Source: Streptomyces sp. NBC_01241 (GTDB taxonomy: Bacteria > Actinomycetota > Actinomycetes > Streptomycetales > Streptomycetaceae). Taken from it: a stretch of 64,000 nucleotides of DNA. The stretch lies in assembly GCF_041435435.1 (NCBI RefSeq), contig NZ_CP108494.1:5304501-5368500 (forward strand), written 5' to 3'. The stretch's first letter is position 1, and the number at the start of each line of letters is the position of its first letter. A model generated the notes under the pieces. It worked only from the letters and a program-made list of their open reading frames with translations, was not told the origin of the DNA and searched no databases. The translations under genes were made by a program, and so were the position numbers. This document shows, piece after piece, positions 7,785 through 16,900 of the stretch.

Positions 7785-7946
7785 GGGCCTGTCCGGCAGA
7801 TCATGGCCGGGGTCGCGACGCCTGGCACGGCACCTCGCGGGTTGCCGAAACGCCCGAATAGCTCCGCTATGAGGACGCTCCGGCGCCCTGCGATGCACCG
7901 CACCAGACGCCGCGCCCTGTCCGACCCCGATCCGCCGGACAGGCCC
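7785..7946. mobile_element. MITE-like inverted-repeat element (162 bp)
   Basis: The ends are perfect 13-bp inverted repeats: GGGCCTGTCCGGC at 7785-7797 and its complement at 7934-7946. The interior is itself a long imperfect palindrome centred near 7860-7865 (AATAGC TCC GCTAT), so transcribed RNA would fold into one long hairpin. It has no coding capacity. A separate 8-bp hairpin (7764-7785) abuts the left end. It sits in the 439-base gap between the lipoprotein gene and the ABC operon. I saw no clear target duplication, so mobility is inferred from structure. Confidence 0.6.
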
Positions 7947-8012
7947 CAGCCGCACAGGCCCAGGACCGAGTCTTTCGCGATGCTGTGTGCGCTGCCTTAC
8001 GATTCAGCAGCG

Positions 8013-8024
8013 CTACGCGTGTAG
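8013..8024. promoter_or_regulatory. Nucleoside-regulon palindrome, site 2 (ABC transporter operon)
   Basis: CTACGCGTGTAG differs from the palindrome consensus at one position. It lies just downstream of a -10-like TACGAT (7998-8003) and 78 bases before the first codon of the ABC ATPase, so it would overlap the start of the transcript. Confidence 0.7.
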
Positions 8025-8101
8025 ACGGCCCTCCGGCGCGATAGCTTCACCCCGCCCCCTGCCCCTTTGCCCCGCTCCTGTCCGGCCAAGGAGAGTGCGT
8101 C

Positions 8102-9661
8102 ATCAACGCGTCCACCAGCCCCCCCGCCGTAGTACTGCACGGCATCACCAAGCGTTTCCCAGGCGTCGTCGCCAACCACGACATCGACATCACCATCCGT
8201 AAGGGCACGGTTCACGCCCTCGTCGGTGAGAACGGCGCCGGCAAGTCCACTCTGATGAAGATCCTCTACGGCATGCAGAAGCCGGACGAGGGCACCATCA
8301 CGGTCGACGGGGCCGAGGTGGCGTTCGGCAGCCCGGCCGACGCCATCGCGCGCGGCATCGGCATGGTGCACCAGCACTTCATGCTCGCCGACAACTTCAC
8401 CGTCCTGGAGAACGTGGTTCTCGGTGGTGAGAAGCTGCACGGCATCGGCGCCGCCGCACGCAAGAAGGTCATGGAGATCTCGGACGCGTACGGTCTGGGG
8501 GTCCGGCCCGACGCGCTCGTCGAGGACCTCGGCGTCGCCGACCGGCAGCGCGTGGAGATCCTCAAGGTCCTCTACCGGGGCGCCCGCATCCTGATCCTGG
8601 ACGAGCCGACGGCCGTGCTCGTCCCGCAGGAGGTCGACGCGCTCTTCGACAACCTGCGCGAACTCAAGGCGGAGGGCCTGACCGTCATCTTCATCTCGCA
8701 CAAGCTGGGCGAGGTGCTGTCGGTCGCCGACGACATCACGGTGATCCGCCGCGGCACGACGGTCGGCACCGCCGACCCGGCGAACACCACCACCAAGCAG
8801 CTCGCCGAGCTGATGGTCGGCAGCGAACTGCCCTCGCCCGAGACCCGGGAATCCACGGTGACGGACGTTCCGATGCTCCGTGTCGAGAACCTCGCGCTCG
8901 GCGTCACCGACCCGGACGGCGTGGTACGCGACGTGCTGGCCGGCATCGACTTCACCATCCACAAGGGTGAGGTGCTGGGCATTGCCGGGGTCGAGGGCAA
9001 CGGCCAGACCGAGTTGATCGAGGCCCTGATCGGCATGCGGGACCCCGACAGCGGGGCGATCACCCTCGACGGCGACGACATCTCGCACGTCCCCACGCGC
9101 AAGCGACGCGAGAGCGGCATCGGTTACATCCCCGAGGACCGGCACCGGCACGGTGTGCTGCTGGAGGCCTCGCTCTGGGAGAACCGGATACTCGGCCACG
9201 TCACGGAAAGGCCCAACAGCCGGGGCTGGCTGCTGGACATCAAGGCGGCCCGCGCCGACACCGAACGGATCGTGCGCGAGTACGACGTCCGCACCCCGGG
9301 CATCGAGGTCACCGCGGCCTCCCTCTCCGGCGGCAACCAGCAGAAGCTGATCGTCGGCCGGGAGATGAGCCACGCGCCGAAACTGCTGATCGCCGCGCAC
9401 CCCACCCGCGGAGTGGACGTCGGCGCACAGGCGCAGATCTGGGACCAGATCCGGGAGGCGCGCCGCGAGGGCCTCGCCGTCCTGCTCATCTCGGCGGACC
9501 TGGACGAGCTGATCGGGCTCTCCGACACCCTGCGCGTCATGTACCGCGGCCGGCTGGTCGCCGACGCCGACCCCGGCACCATCACCCCGGAGGAACTGGG
9601 CTCGGCCATGACCGGCGCCGCCACCGGTCATCTCGAGGCAGCACCGGAGGACGAGGCCTGA
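8102..9661 (+). CDS. Nucleoside ABC transporter ATP-binding protein (two ATPase domains)
   Basis: A protein of about 519 residues with two ABC domains, of the type that works with BMP-family binding proteins. Domain 1 has Walker A GENGAGKST and Walker B ILILDEPTA. Domain 2 has a degenerate Walker A (GVEGNGQTE), signature LSGGNQQK and AHPTRGVDVGA in place of a normal Walker B, all typical of this subfamily. The frame is open from a stop at 8042 but has no ATG, GTG or TTG before 8255, which lies beyond Walker A. AAGGAGA at 8088-8094 points to initiation at ATC 8102, or at GTC 8099 if a GTG has mutated. It overlaps the next gene by one base. Confidence 0.88.
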   Translation: MNASTSPPAVVLHGITKRFPGVVANHDIDITIRKGTVHALVGENGAGKSTLMKILYGMQKPDEGTITVDGAEVAFGSPADAIARGIGMVHQHFMLADNFTVLENVVLGGEKLHGIGAAARKKVMEISDAYGLGVRPDALVEDLGVADRQRVEILKVLYRGARILILDEPTAVLVPQEVDALFDNLRELKAEGLTVIFISHKLGEVLSVADDITVIRRGTTVGTADPANTTTKQLAELMVGSELPSPETRESTVTDVPMLRVENLALGVTDPDGVVRDVLAGIDFTIHKGEVLGIAGVEGNGQTELIEALIGMRDPDSGAITLDGDDISHVPTRKRRESGIGYIPEDRHRHGVLLEASLWENRILGHVTERPNSRGWLLDIKAARADTERIVREYDVRTPGIEVTAASLSGGNQQKLIVGREMSHAPKLLIAAHPTRGVDVGAQAQIWDQIREARREGLAVLLISADLDELIGLSDTLRVMYRGRLVADADPGTITPEELGSAMTGAATGHLEAAPEDEA

Positions 9662-10779
9662 TGAAGAAATTCGACAAGGACCGGCTGATTCTGGGCTTCG
9701 CCGGCCCCGTTCTCGCCCTGGTCGTCGCCTTCGCGCTCACCACCGTGGTGCTGCTCGCCTCGGGCAAGAACCCGTTCGAGCCGTACAGCCTGATGTTCGA
9801 CTCGGCGACGTACGCCGACGTACAGGTACTGATCATCAACCAGGCCGGTACGTACTACCTCGCCGCCCTCGCGGTCGCCATCGGCTTCCGCATGAACCTC
9901 TTCAACATCGGCGTCGACGGCCAGTACCGGCTCGCCGCGATGATGGCCGCGCTGGTCGGCGCGAGCGTCCATCTGCCGGGGGCGCTGCAGATCGCGCTGA
10001 TCGTGATCGTCGCGATGCTGGTCGGCGCCTTCTGGGCGGGCATCGCCGGTTTCCTCAAGACCACCCGCGGGGTGAGCGAGGTCGTCTCGACGATCATGCT
10101 CAACTCCATCGCGACCGCACTGATCGCCTGGCTGATCCTGCCGAAGAACTTCGGTGAGCAGCCCGCCGGTTCCAACAACCTGACCACCGGCGACATCCCG
10201 GAGTCCGCCTGGTTCCCCGGTCTGTCCATGGGTGCCGACGCGGGGGAGATCTACGGGTTCACCTTCGTCGCGGCCGCCTGCGGTGTCGTCTACTGGTTCG
10301 TCCTGAACCGCACCCGCTTCGGCTTCGACCTGCGGGCCACGGGCGAGAGCGAGAGCGCCGCCCAGGCCTCCGGAGTGGACGCCAAGAAGATGGTGCTCAC
10401 CTCGATGCTGATCTCCGGAGCCGTCGCCGGCCTGGCCGGCATGCCGACGCTCCTCGGAGACACGCACACGTACAGCCTCGACTTCCCGACCGGAATCGGT
10501 TTCACCGGCATCACCATCGCCCTGCTGGGCCGGAACAACCCGATAGGCATCGCGTTCAGCGCGCTGCTGATCGCCTTCCTGGACAAGACGTCCGCCTCTC
10601 TCGACCAGTTCGGGTACGAGAAGGAGATCGCCACGATCATGCAGGGCCTGATCGTGATCTCGGTCGTCGTCAGTTACGAACTCGTCCGCCGTTACGGAAC
10701 CCGCCGCCAGCAGCAGAAGGTCGGCGAGGAGCTCGCCGCCGGTCATGCCCTCACGACCGAGAAGGAGGCCGCACTGTGA
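9661..10779 (+). CDS. Nucleoside ABC transporter permease, first subunit
   Basis: A 372-residue integral membrane permease of the BPD_transp_2 (RbsC-like) family, YufP-type, with eight or more hydrophobic segments. Its ATG overlaps the ATPase stop by one base (TGATG), so the genes are translationally coupled. The cytoplasmic coupling region around GFDLRATGESESAAQASGVD (residues 222-241) is characteristic of this family. It should form the pore with the second permease. Confidence 0.9.
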   Translation: MKKFDKDRLILGFAGPVLALVVAFALTTVVLLASGKNPFEPYSLMFDSATYADVQVLIINQAGTYYLAALAVAIGFRMNLFNIGVDGQYRLAAMMAALVGASVHLPGALQIALIVIVAMLVGAFWAGIAGFLKTTRGVSEVVSTIMLNSIATALIAWLILPKNFGEQPAGSNNLTTGDIPESAWFPGLSMGADAGEIYGFTFVAAACGVVYWFVLNRTRFGFDLRATGESESAAQASGVDAKKMVLTSMLISGAVAGLAGMPTLLGDTHTYSLDFPTGIGFTGITIALLGRNNPIGIAFSALLIAFLDKTSASLDQFGYEKEIATIMQGLIVISVVVSYELVRRYGTRRQQQKVGEELAAGHALTTEKEAAL

Positions 10780-12041
10780 GCGCCAGCAAAGTCGCCGCCG
10801 CAAGCGTCGCCCCCATGAAGGGCGGCGGTCGCCGCAAGCTCACCCTGCCCGTCGTCCTGTTGATCGTCGCGGGCGGGCTCGCCCTGGTCTCGCTGGTCCG
10901 CCTGATCAGCGGCGCCAACGACGTGACCTCCGTGGGCCAGGTCGCCGGTGCCCTCGAACTGGCCGTCCCGATCGGGCTGGCCGGGCTCGGCGGTCTGTGG
11001 GCGGAGCGCGCGGGTGTCGTCAACATCGGCCTCGAAGGCATGATGATCCTGGGCACCTGGTTCGGCGCCTGGGCCGGATTCCAGTGGGGCCCCTGGGTGG
11101 GTGTCCTGTTCGGCATCCTCGGCGGCGCCCTCGGCGGGCTGCTGCACGCGATCATCACCGTCACCTTCGGGGTGAACCACATCGTCTCCGGTGTGGCCAT
11201 CAACATCCTTGCCGTCGGGCTCACCCGCTACCTCTCCAACTTCGCCTTCGACGGCGTCGAGGGAGGTTCCTCCAAGCAGTCCCCACGGATCGAGGCGATC
11301 GACCGGATCACCATTCCGGGCCTGTCGGACTGGCTGATCGATCTCCAGCAGAGACACTGGTTCCTCGTCTCCGACATCGCCGGAGTCGTCGGTGGTCTGA
11401 TCACCAACCTGTCCTGGCTGACCGTGGTCGCGCTGCTGCTGATCCCCGGCACCTGGTGGGTGCTGTGGCGCACCTCGTTCGGCCTGCGGCTGCGTTCCTG
11501 CGGCGAGAGCCCGGTGGCCGCCGAGTCGCTCGGCGTCAACGTGTACAAGTACAAGTACATCGCCGTCATGGTGTCCGGCGGCATGGCCGGACTCGCCGGT
11601 GCCTTCCTCGCGATCGTCTCCACCGGCATCTACCAGGAGAGCCAGACCGGCGGCCGCGGTTACATCGGTCTCGCCGCGATGATCTTCGGCAACTGGATGC
11701 CGGGCGGCATGGCGCTGGGCGCCGGCCTCTTCGGCTTCACCGACAGCCTCAAGCTGCGCGGCGGCGCCGAGAACGTGCACGCGATGCTGCTGCTGCTGGC
11801 GATCCTGCTGGTGGTCGTGGTGCTCTGGAAGCTGTACCAGAAGAAGTACCTGACCGCGGTGATCTCGGCAGCCGTCTCCGCGCTGCTCTTCACCTGGTAT
11901 GCGCTGACGGACCAGGTGCCGAGCCAGTTCGTCGACGCGGCCCCGTACGTCACGACGCTGCTCGTGCTGGCGCTCTCCGCGCAACGGCTGCGCATGCCGA
12001 AGGCGGACGGCCTCGTCTACCGCAAGGGCCAGGGCAAGTGA
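10776..12041 (+). CDS. Nucleoside ABC transporter permease, second subunit
   Basis: A 421-residue permease of the same family as its neighbour, YufQ-type. The start is GTG in the GTGA overlap with the upstream stop. Landmarks are LWAERAGVVNIGLEGMM and the coupling segment LRLRSCGESPVAAESLGVN. It is longer than the first permease because of extra C-terminal membrane segments (residues 345-400). It is the third gene of the operon and is coupled to cdd by another GTGA overlap. Confidence 0.9.
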   Translation: MSASKVAAASVAPMKGGGRRKLTLPVVLLIVAGGLALVSLVRLISGANDVTSVGQVAGALELAVPIGLAGLGGLWAERAGVVNIGLEGMMILGTWFGAWAGFQWGPWVGVLFGILGGALGGLLHAIITVTFGVNHIVSGVAINILAVGLTRYLSNFAFDGVEGGSSKQSPRIEAIDRITIPGLSDWLIDLQQRHWFLVSDIAGVVGGLITNLSWLTVVALLLIPGTWWVLWRTSFGLRLRSCGESPVAAESLGVNVYKYKYIAVMVSGGMAGLAGAFLAIVSTGIYQESQTGGRGYIGLAAMIFGNWMPGGMALGAGLFGFTDSLKLRGGAENVHAMLLLLAILLVVVVLWKLYQKKYLTAVISAAVSALLFTWYALTDQVPSQFVDAAPYVTTLLVLALSAQRLRMPKADGLVYRKGQGK

Positions 12042-12469
12042 CGGCCGCCCCGGAGGTCGACTGGGCGGCGCTGCGGAGCGCCGCACGGTCCGCCATGACG
12101 CGTGCGTACGTCCCCTACTCGCACTACCCGGTCGGCGCGGCGGCCCGCGTCGACGACGGGCGTACGGTGTCCGGCTGCAACGTCGAGAACGCCTCGTACG
12201 GCCTCGGGCTGTGCGCCGAGTGCGGCCTGGTCTCCCAGCTCCACGCCACCGGCGGCGGCCGGCTGACCCACTTCACCTGCGTGGACGGGGCCGGCGAGAT
12301 CCTGGTGCCGTGCGGCAGGTGCAGGCAGTTGCTGTACGAGTTCGGCGGGCCGGAGCTGGTCCTTCAGACGCCGGACGGGCTGCGCACGCTCGACGAGATG
12401 CTGCCACAGGCGTTCGGACCGGACCACCTGAAGCCGGACCACCTGAAGCCGGACCACCTGAAGCCGTAG
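12038..12469 (+). CDS. cdd: Cytidine deaminase
   Basis: A 143-residue cytidine deaminase converting cytidine and deoxycytidine to uridine and deoxyuridine. Zinc-site motifs are clear: SGCNVENASYG, the CAE segment with the catalytic Glu, and PCGRCRQLLYEF. GTG at 12038 overlaps the permease stop, so import and deamination are coupled in one operon. The C-terminus carries an unusual triple DHLKP repeat from a 15-bp DNA repeat. This tail lies beyond the normal family end and is probably dispensable. Confidence 0.93.
   Translation: MTAAPEVDWAALRSAARSAMTRAYVPYSHYPVGAAARVDDGRTVSGCNVENASYGLGLCAECGLVSQLHATGGGRLTHFTCVDGAGEILVPCGRCRQLLYEFGGPELVLQTPDGLRTLDEMLPQAFGPDHLKPDHLKPDHLKP
12421..12465 (+). repeat. 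Three tandem 15-bp repeats at the end of cdd
   Basis: GGACCACCTGAAGCC occurs at 12421, 12436 and 12451 without any change, ending one codon before the cdd stop. The repeat is in frame and encodes DHLKP three times. Confidence 0.95.
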
Positions 12470-12504
12470 CATCCGAAGCAGGCGGCATCCGCCGACGAAC
12501 CACC

Positions 12505-12533
12505 GTGGCCCTCCCGCCCGCCGGGAGGGCCAC
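12505..12533 (+). terminator. Terminator of the ABC transporter-cdd operon
   Basis: A perfect 12-bp stem, 12505-12516 with 12522-12533, and a 5-base loop, followed by a pyrimidine run. It separates cdd from deoA, which has its own operator just downstream. Confidence 0.82.
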
Positions 12534-12548
12534 CCCCCTCTCGACTCT

Positions 12549-12560
12549 CTATGCGCGTAG
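12549..12560. promoter_or_regulatory. Nucleoside-regulon palindrome, site 3 (deoA)
   Basis: CTATGCGCGTAG differs from the consensus at one position and is flanked by a wider inverted repeat (ACTCT before, AGAGT after). A -10-like TAGAGT (12558-12563) overlaps its right edge. The deoA start is 56 bases downstream. Confidence 0.7.
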
Positions 12561-12615
12561 AGTCATACGGGACTCTCTTGCGTACGTCACGTACCGGCCG
12601 GAAGGACTCCAGGAC

Positions 12616-13893
12616 ATGGACGCCATCTCCGTCATCCGCACCAAGCGGGACCGAGGCGAGCTGACCCCCGAGCAGATCGACTGGGTCGTCGACGCGTACA
12701 CCCGCGGTGAGGTCGCCGACGAGCAGATGTCCGCGCTGGCCATGGCGATCCTGCTGAACGGCATGAACCGCACCGAGATCGCCCGCTGGACCGCCGCGAT
12801 GATCGCCTCCGGGGAGCGCATGGACTTCGCGTCGCTCTCCCGGCCCACCACCGACAAGCACTCCACCGGCGGCGTCGGCGACAAGATCACCCTGCCGCTC
12901 GCCCCGCTGGTCGCCGCGTGTGGCGCCGCCGTGCCGCAGCTCAGCGGGCGCGGCCTCGGCCACACCGGCGGCACCCTCGACAAGCTGGAGTCCATCCCCG
13001 GCTGGCGCGCCCACCTCTCGAACGAGGCGATGCTGAGCGTCCTGGACACCACCGGCGCGGTGATCTGCGCCGCCGGTGACGGGCTCGCCCCCGCCGACAA
13101 GAAGCTGTACGCCCTCCGCGATGTCACCGGCACCGTGGAGGCCATCCCGCTGATCGCCAGCTCGATCATGTCCAAGAAGATCGCCGAGGGCACCGGCGCA
13201 CTCGTCCTGGACGTCAAGGTCGGCTCGGGCGCCTTCATGAAGACCCTCGACGACGCCCGCGAGCTGGCCTCCACCATGGTCGCGCTGGGCACCGACAGCG
13301 GGGTGCGGACGGTCGCGCTGCTCACCGACATGGCCACCCCGCTCGGCCTGACCGCGGGCAACGCCCTGGAGGTGCGCGAGTCGGTCGAGGTGCTGGCCGG
13401 CGGCGGCCCGAAGGACGTCGTGGACCTCACCCTGGCCCTCGCCCGCGAGATGCTGGACGCGGCCGGGCTCAAGGACGCCGACCCGGAGAAGGCCCTCGCC
13501 GACGGCTCCGCGATGGACGTCTGGCGCCGGATGATCTCCGCCCAGGGCGGCGACCCGGACGCCCCGCTCCCGTTCGCCCGCGAACAGCACGTCGTAACGG
13601 CCCCGGCCACCGGCGTACTGACCCGCCTCGACGCGTACGACATCGGCGTCGCCGCCTGGCGCCTCGGCGCGGGCCGGGCCCGCAAGGAGGACCCGGTGCA
13701 GGCGGGCGCGGGCGTCGAACTGCACGCCAAGCCGGGTGACACGGTCACGGCCGGACAGCCGTTGCTGACGCTGCACACCGACACCCCGGAGAAGTTCGAC
13801 TACGCGCTGAACGCCCTGCCCTCCTCGTACGACATCGCCCCGGAGGGCACGGAGTTCACGCCGACGCCGGTCGTGCGCGAGCGCATCGCGTAA
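12616..13893 (+). CDS. deoA: Thymidine phosphorylase
   Basis: A 425-residue pyrimidine nucleoside phosphorylase, which cleaves thymidine or deoxyuridine with phosphate to the base and 2-deoxyribose-1-phosphate. Landmarks are the N-terminal helical domain (EQIDWVVDAYTRGEVADEQM), the family signature SGRGLGHTGGTLDKLE, the phosphate-binding KHSTGGVGDK, and a C-terminal alpha/beta domain with LHAKPGDTV. ATG at 12616 is chosen: AAGGA lies nine bases upstream and the protein then begins at the normal family N-terminus. It supplies substrate for the pathway completed by deoC. Confidence 0.95.
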   Translation: MDAISVIRTKRDRGELTPEQIDWVVDAYTRGEVADEQMSALAMAILLNGMNRTEIARWTAAMIASGERMDFASLSRPTTDKHSTGGVGDKITLPLAPLVAACGAAVPQLSGRGLGHTGGTLDKLESIPGWRAHLSNEAMLSVLDTTGAVICAAGDGLAPADKKLYALRDVTGTVEAIPLIASSIMSKKIAEGTGALVLDVKVGSGAFMKTLDDARELASTMVALGTDSGVRTVALLTDMATPLGLTAGNALEVRESVEVLAGGGPKDVVDLTLALAREMLDAAGLKDADPEKALADGSAMDVWRRMISAQGGDPDAPLPFAREQHVVTAPATGVLTRLDAYDIGVAAWRLGAGRARKEDPVQAGAGVELHAKPGDTVTAGQPLLTLHTDTPEKFDYALNALPSSYDIAPEGTEFTPTPVVRERIA

Positions 13894-13918
13894 CAGCTTC
13901 GATCGCACCGCACACGAA

Positions 13919-13956
13919 CGGCCCGCCGGGGCGGAGGAATCCATCCCGGCGGGCCG
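13919..13956. terminator. Bidirectional terminator between deoA and the subtilase gene
   Basis: A perfect 12-bp stem, 13919-13930 with 13945-13956, and a 14-base loop, lies between the converging stops at 13893 and 13975. It can serve both genes. Confidence 0.85.
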
Positions 13957-13974
13957 CTCTCATGCGGTCGGCGC

Positions 13975-16900
13975 CTACTTGCCGAAGTACGCGTTGTAGA
14001 TCGACACCGAGGACTTGTTGCCCTGCTTGTCCGTGACATTGGCCCGGTAGGAGATCGACTTGCCCCTGGCCGGGTTCTTCACGGAGATCTTGCCCGACTT
14101 GACCGTGGTCTTCTTCCAGGTCTTACCGGCGTTGTAACTGACGTACACGGTCAGCGACTTGAGGTTCTTGCCGGCGGCCGAACCCTGCACCGTCACCGGC
14201 ACCGAGGCAGTCCTGCCCGCCGTCACCTTGCCGTCCAGCGTCACGTTGGGTGTGAAGCGGACCGTGGATGCCGGGAGCTTCGCGAAGCCCGCCTTCTTGG
14301 ACTTGAAGGTCCAGCTCGCGTCGATACGGCTGGACAGGGTGGCGATTCTGGCGCTGCGCCGGACCGAGGTCGTCAGCTTGTAGTCCGCCGAGGCGGCCGG
14401 AAGGACGAACGGCTCCAGCCCGAAGAGCGGATCCTGGTTCTCGGCGAACTTCTTGCCGTTGCGGTAGAGGACCGTCTTCACCGAGGTGTAGTCCATGTAG
14501 CCCTCGTGGCCCTTGCCGTCGGCGTGCAGCGGGACGAAGGCCGCCAGTTCGTTGCCCTGGCGCAGGATGCCGTCGCCCTTGGCCAGCCGCGGTCCGAAGA
14601 CACCGGCGTTCACGGTCTTCGCGTATGTCTTGCCGCCGGTGAACGCCTGCTCGGCACCGAGCACGTACATGGAGTCGACGATCGGGAAGCCCTGCGCGTC
14701 GTGACCGCCGTTCTGCGCGAAGTCGAATCCCCACGTGGCCTTGTCGGCGGTGGAGACATGGACCGTGCGGGTGCCGGGGAGCTTCTGCTCCACCGACTGA
14801 AGGGGGAATGACCCGCTTCCGTCGGGGAGGCTGCCCCACGCGTCGATGGCACCGGTCTTACGGCTCACGCCGGGCGTACCCATGGCCACCTTGACCGCGG
14901 CGAACTGCTTGGCCGTCAGCTTGCGGGTATAGCCGTCCGAGAGCTGGGTCACCGGGCCGCCGAGCACGATGTCGTACTCGCTCGACGCACCGTTGTACCA
15001 GGTGCCCGTCCAGTGCTGGGACAGTGAACGGTCGGTCACCTTCGGGCCGACGTGTGCCGTCCGGAAGTTCTTCTGGTCCGGCACGAAGTAGGCGAAGGAC
15101 GCCCAGCTGTTCTTGTCGCGGATCGTGTAGTCGCCTGCGACGTAGCCCGGCTTGAGCCCCTTCGCGGGCAGGGTGATGCTCACCGGCTTGGTCTTGCGGG
15201 CGTCGAACGTGATCGTGGTGTTCTTGGTGACGTTCAGCTTCGGCTGGGCGAACCAGTCGGCGCCCCGGTAGACGTCACCGGAGCCCGGCACCTGCTCCGC
15301 GTTGAGCGAGTACAGGCCCTTGGGGACCCGGAGCTTCACCGAACCGTTGGTGATCCGGGGCATGAGCCACACGTCGGCGACGGCGTCGCCGAGGCCGGAG
15401 AGATCGGCGTTCGCGTTCGTGGGTACGCCGCCGTTACGGCCGATGGCCTTGAGCGTCACGTCGTACGACTCGATCTCGCGCTCCACCGCGGCCGCCGTGC
15501 GGACGGTCTGGCCATCACCGGTCGCCACCACGTAGGCCGAGTACGAACCGTCCACCGTGCCACCGAGCCGGGTGTCCGCCGTCAGCGGCACGTCGGCCGT
15601 GCCGCCCGCCGGGACGGTGACCTCGGTCGCGCCCAGGGTGAAGAAACCGGCCGGGGCGGGCTTGCCCTTCGGGCCGAGACCCGTCACCGACAGGGAGAGA
15701 GTGACGTCCGTCGTTCCCAGGTTGCGGTACGTCACCTGCTTGGTGACCGGGGTGTCATCGGTGTGCGGCCACTGCTGCACACCGAGGTTCACCGAGACGG
15801 GGTCGGCGACGACGGTCTGGGCGATCGCCCGGTCGACGGCGATCCGCCCCGAACCCTGCTCGAACGGGGTGTACGCACCCGGCTCCGTCGAGGCCGTGAG
15901 CGCCCCCTTGAGCTCGGTGTACGTCCACTCCGGGTGCTGCTGCTTGAGGAGCGCCGCCGCGCCCGCGACGTGCGGGGTCGCCATCGACGTACCGGAGATG
16001 GTCGTGTAACCGGCCGGCTTCTGGCCGTACTCCCGGTCGATGAGCGAGCCCGGCACCGCGGCTGCCGTGATGTCCACGCCCGGGGCGGTGACATCGGGCT
16101 TGATCGCGCTGTCGCCGATGCGCGGGCCGCGGCTGGAGAAGTCGGCCAGCTTGTCGTTGTCGTCGACCGCGCCCACGGTCAGTGCGGCCTCCGCACTGCC
16201 CGGCGAGCCGACCGTACCGGCGCCGAGATCGCCCTCGTTGCCCGCCGCGATGGCGAACAGGACGCCCTTGTCGGCCGACAGCTTGTTGACCGCCGCTTCG
16301 AGCGGGTCGATCTCCGGGGTGTCCAGGCCGCCGAGGCTCAGGTTGATGATGTCGGCGCCCTGAGCGGCGGCCCACTCCATGCCGGCCAGGATGCGGGAGT
16401 CGTCGCCGTAGCCGTCGTCGTCGAGCACCTTGCCCTCGATCAGCTTGGCGTCCGGCGCCACGCCCTTGAACCTCCCGCCGGACTTGGCGCCCGTACCGGC
16501 CACGATCGAGGACACATGCGTACCGTGCCCGACCCGGTCCTTCGTGTCGGACGACGTGCTGAAGTTCTTCGTCGCCAGGATCTGGCCCTTGAGGTCCGGG
16601 TGGGTGGCGTCCACACCGCTGTCCAGGACGGCGATCTTGACGCCCTTGCCGGTGTAGCCGGCCTTCCACACGGCGGGCACGCCGATCTGCGGCACGCTCT
16701 TGTCGAGGCTCGCCTTGCGTACGCCGTCCAGCCAGACCCGGTTGATTCCCGGGGCCGTGGTGCGCTGGGGGCTGCGCTGCGGTTTGGTGGTGAGTGCATG
16801 CCAGATGTCCCCGGCATCGCGCTTGGGCGTGACCACCGACTCGGCGTTCAGGGACTTCAGCGTCCGGCCGACCGCGGTGCCGCCGGCATCCCTGACATCG

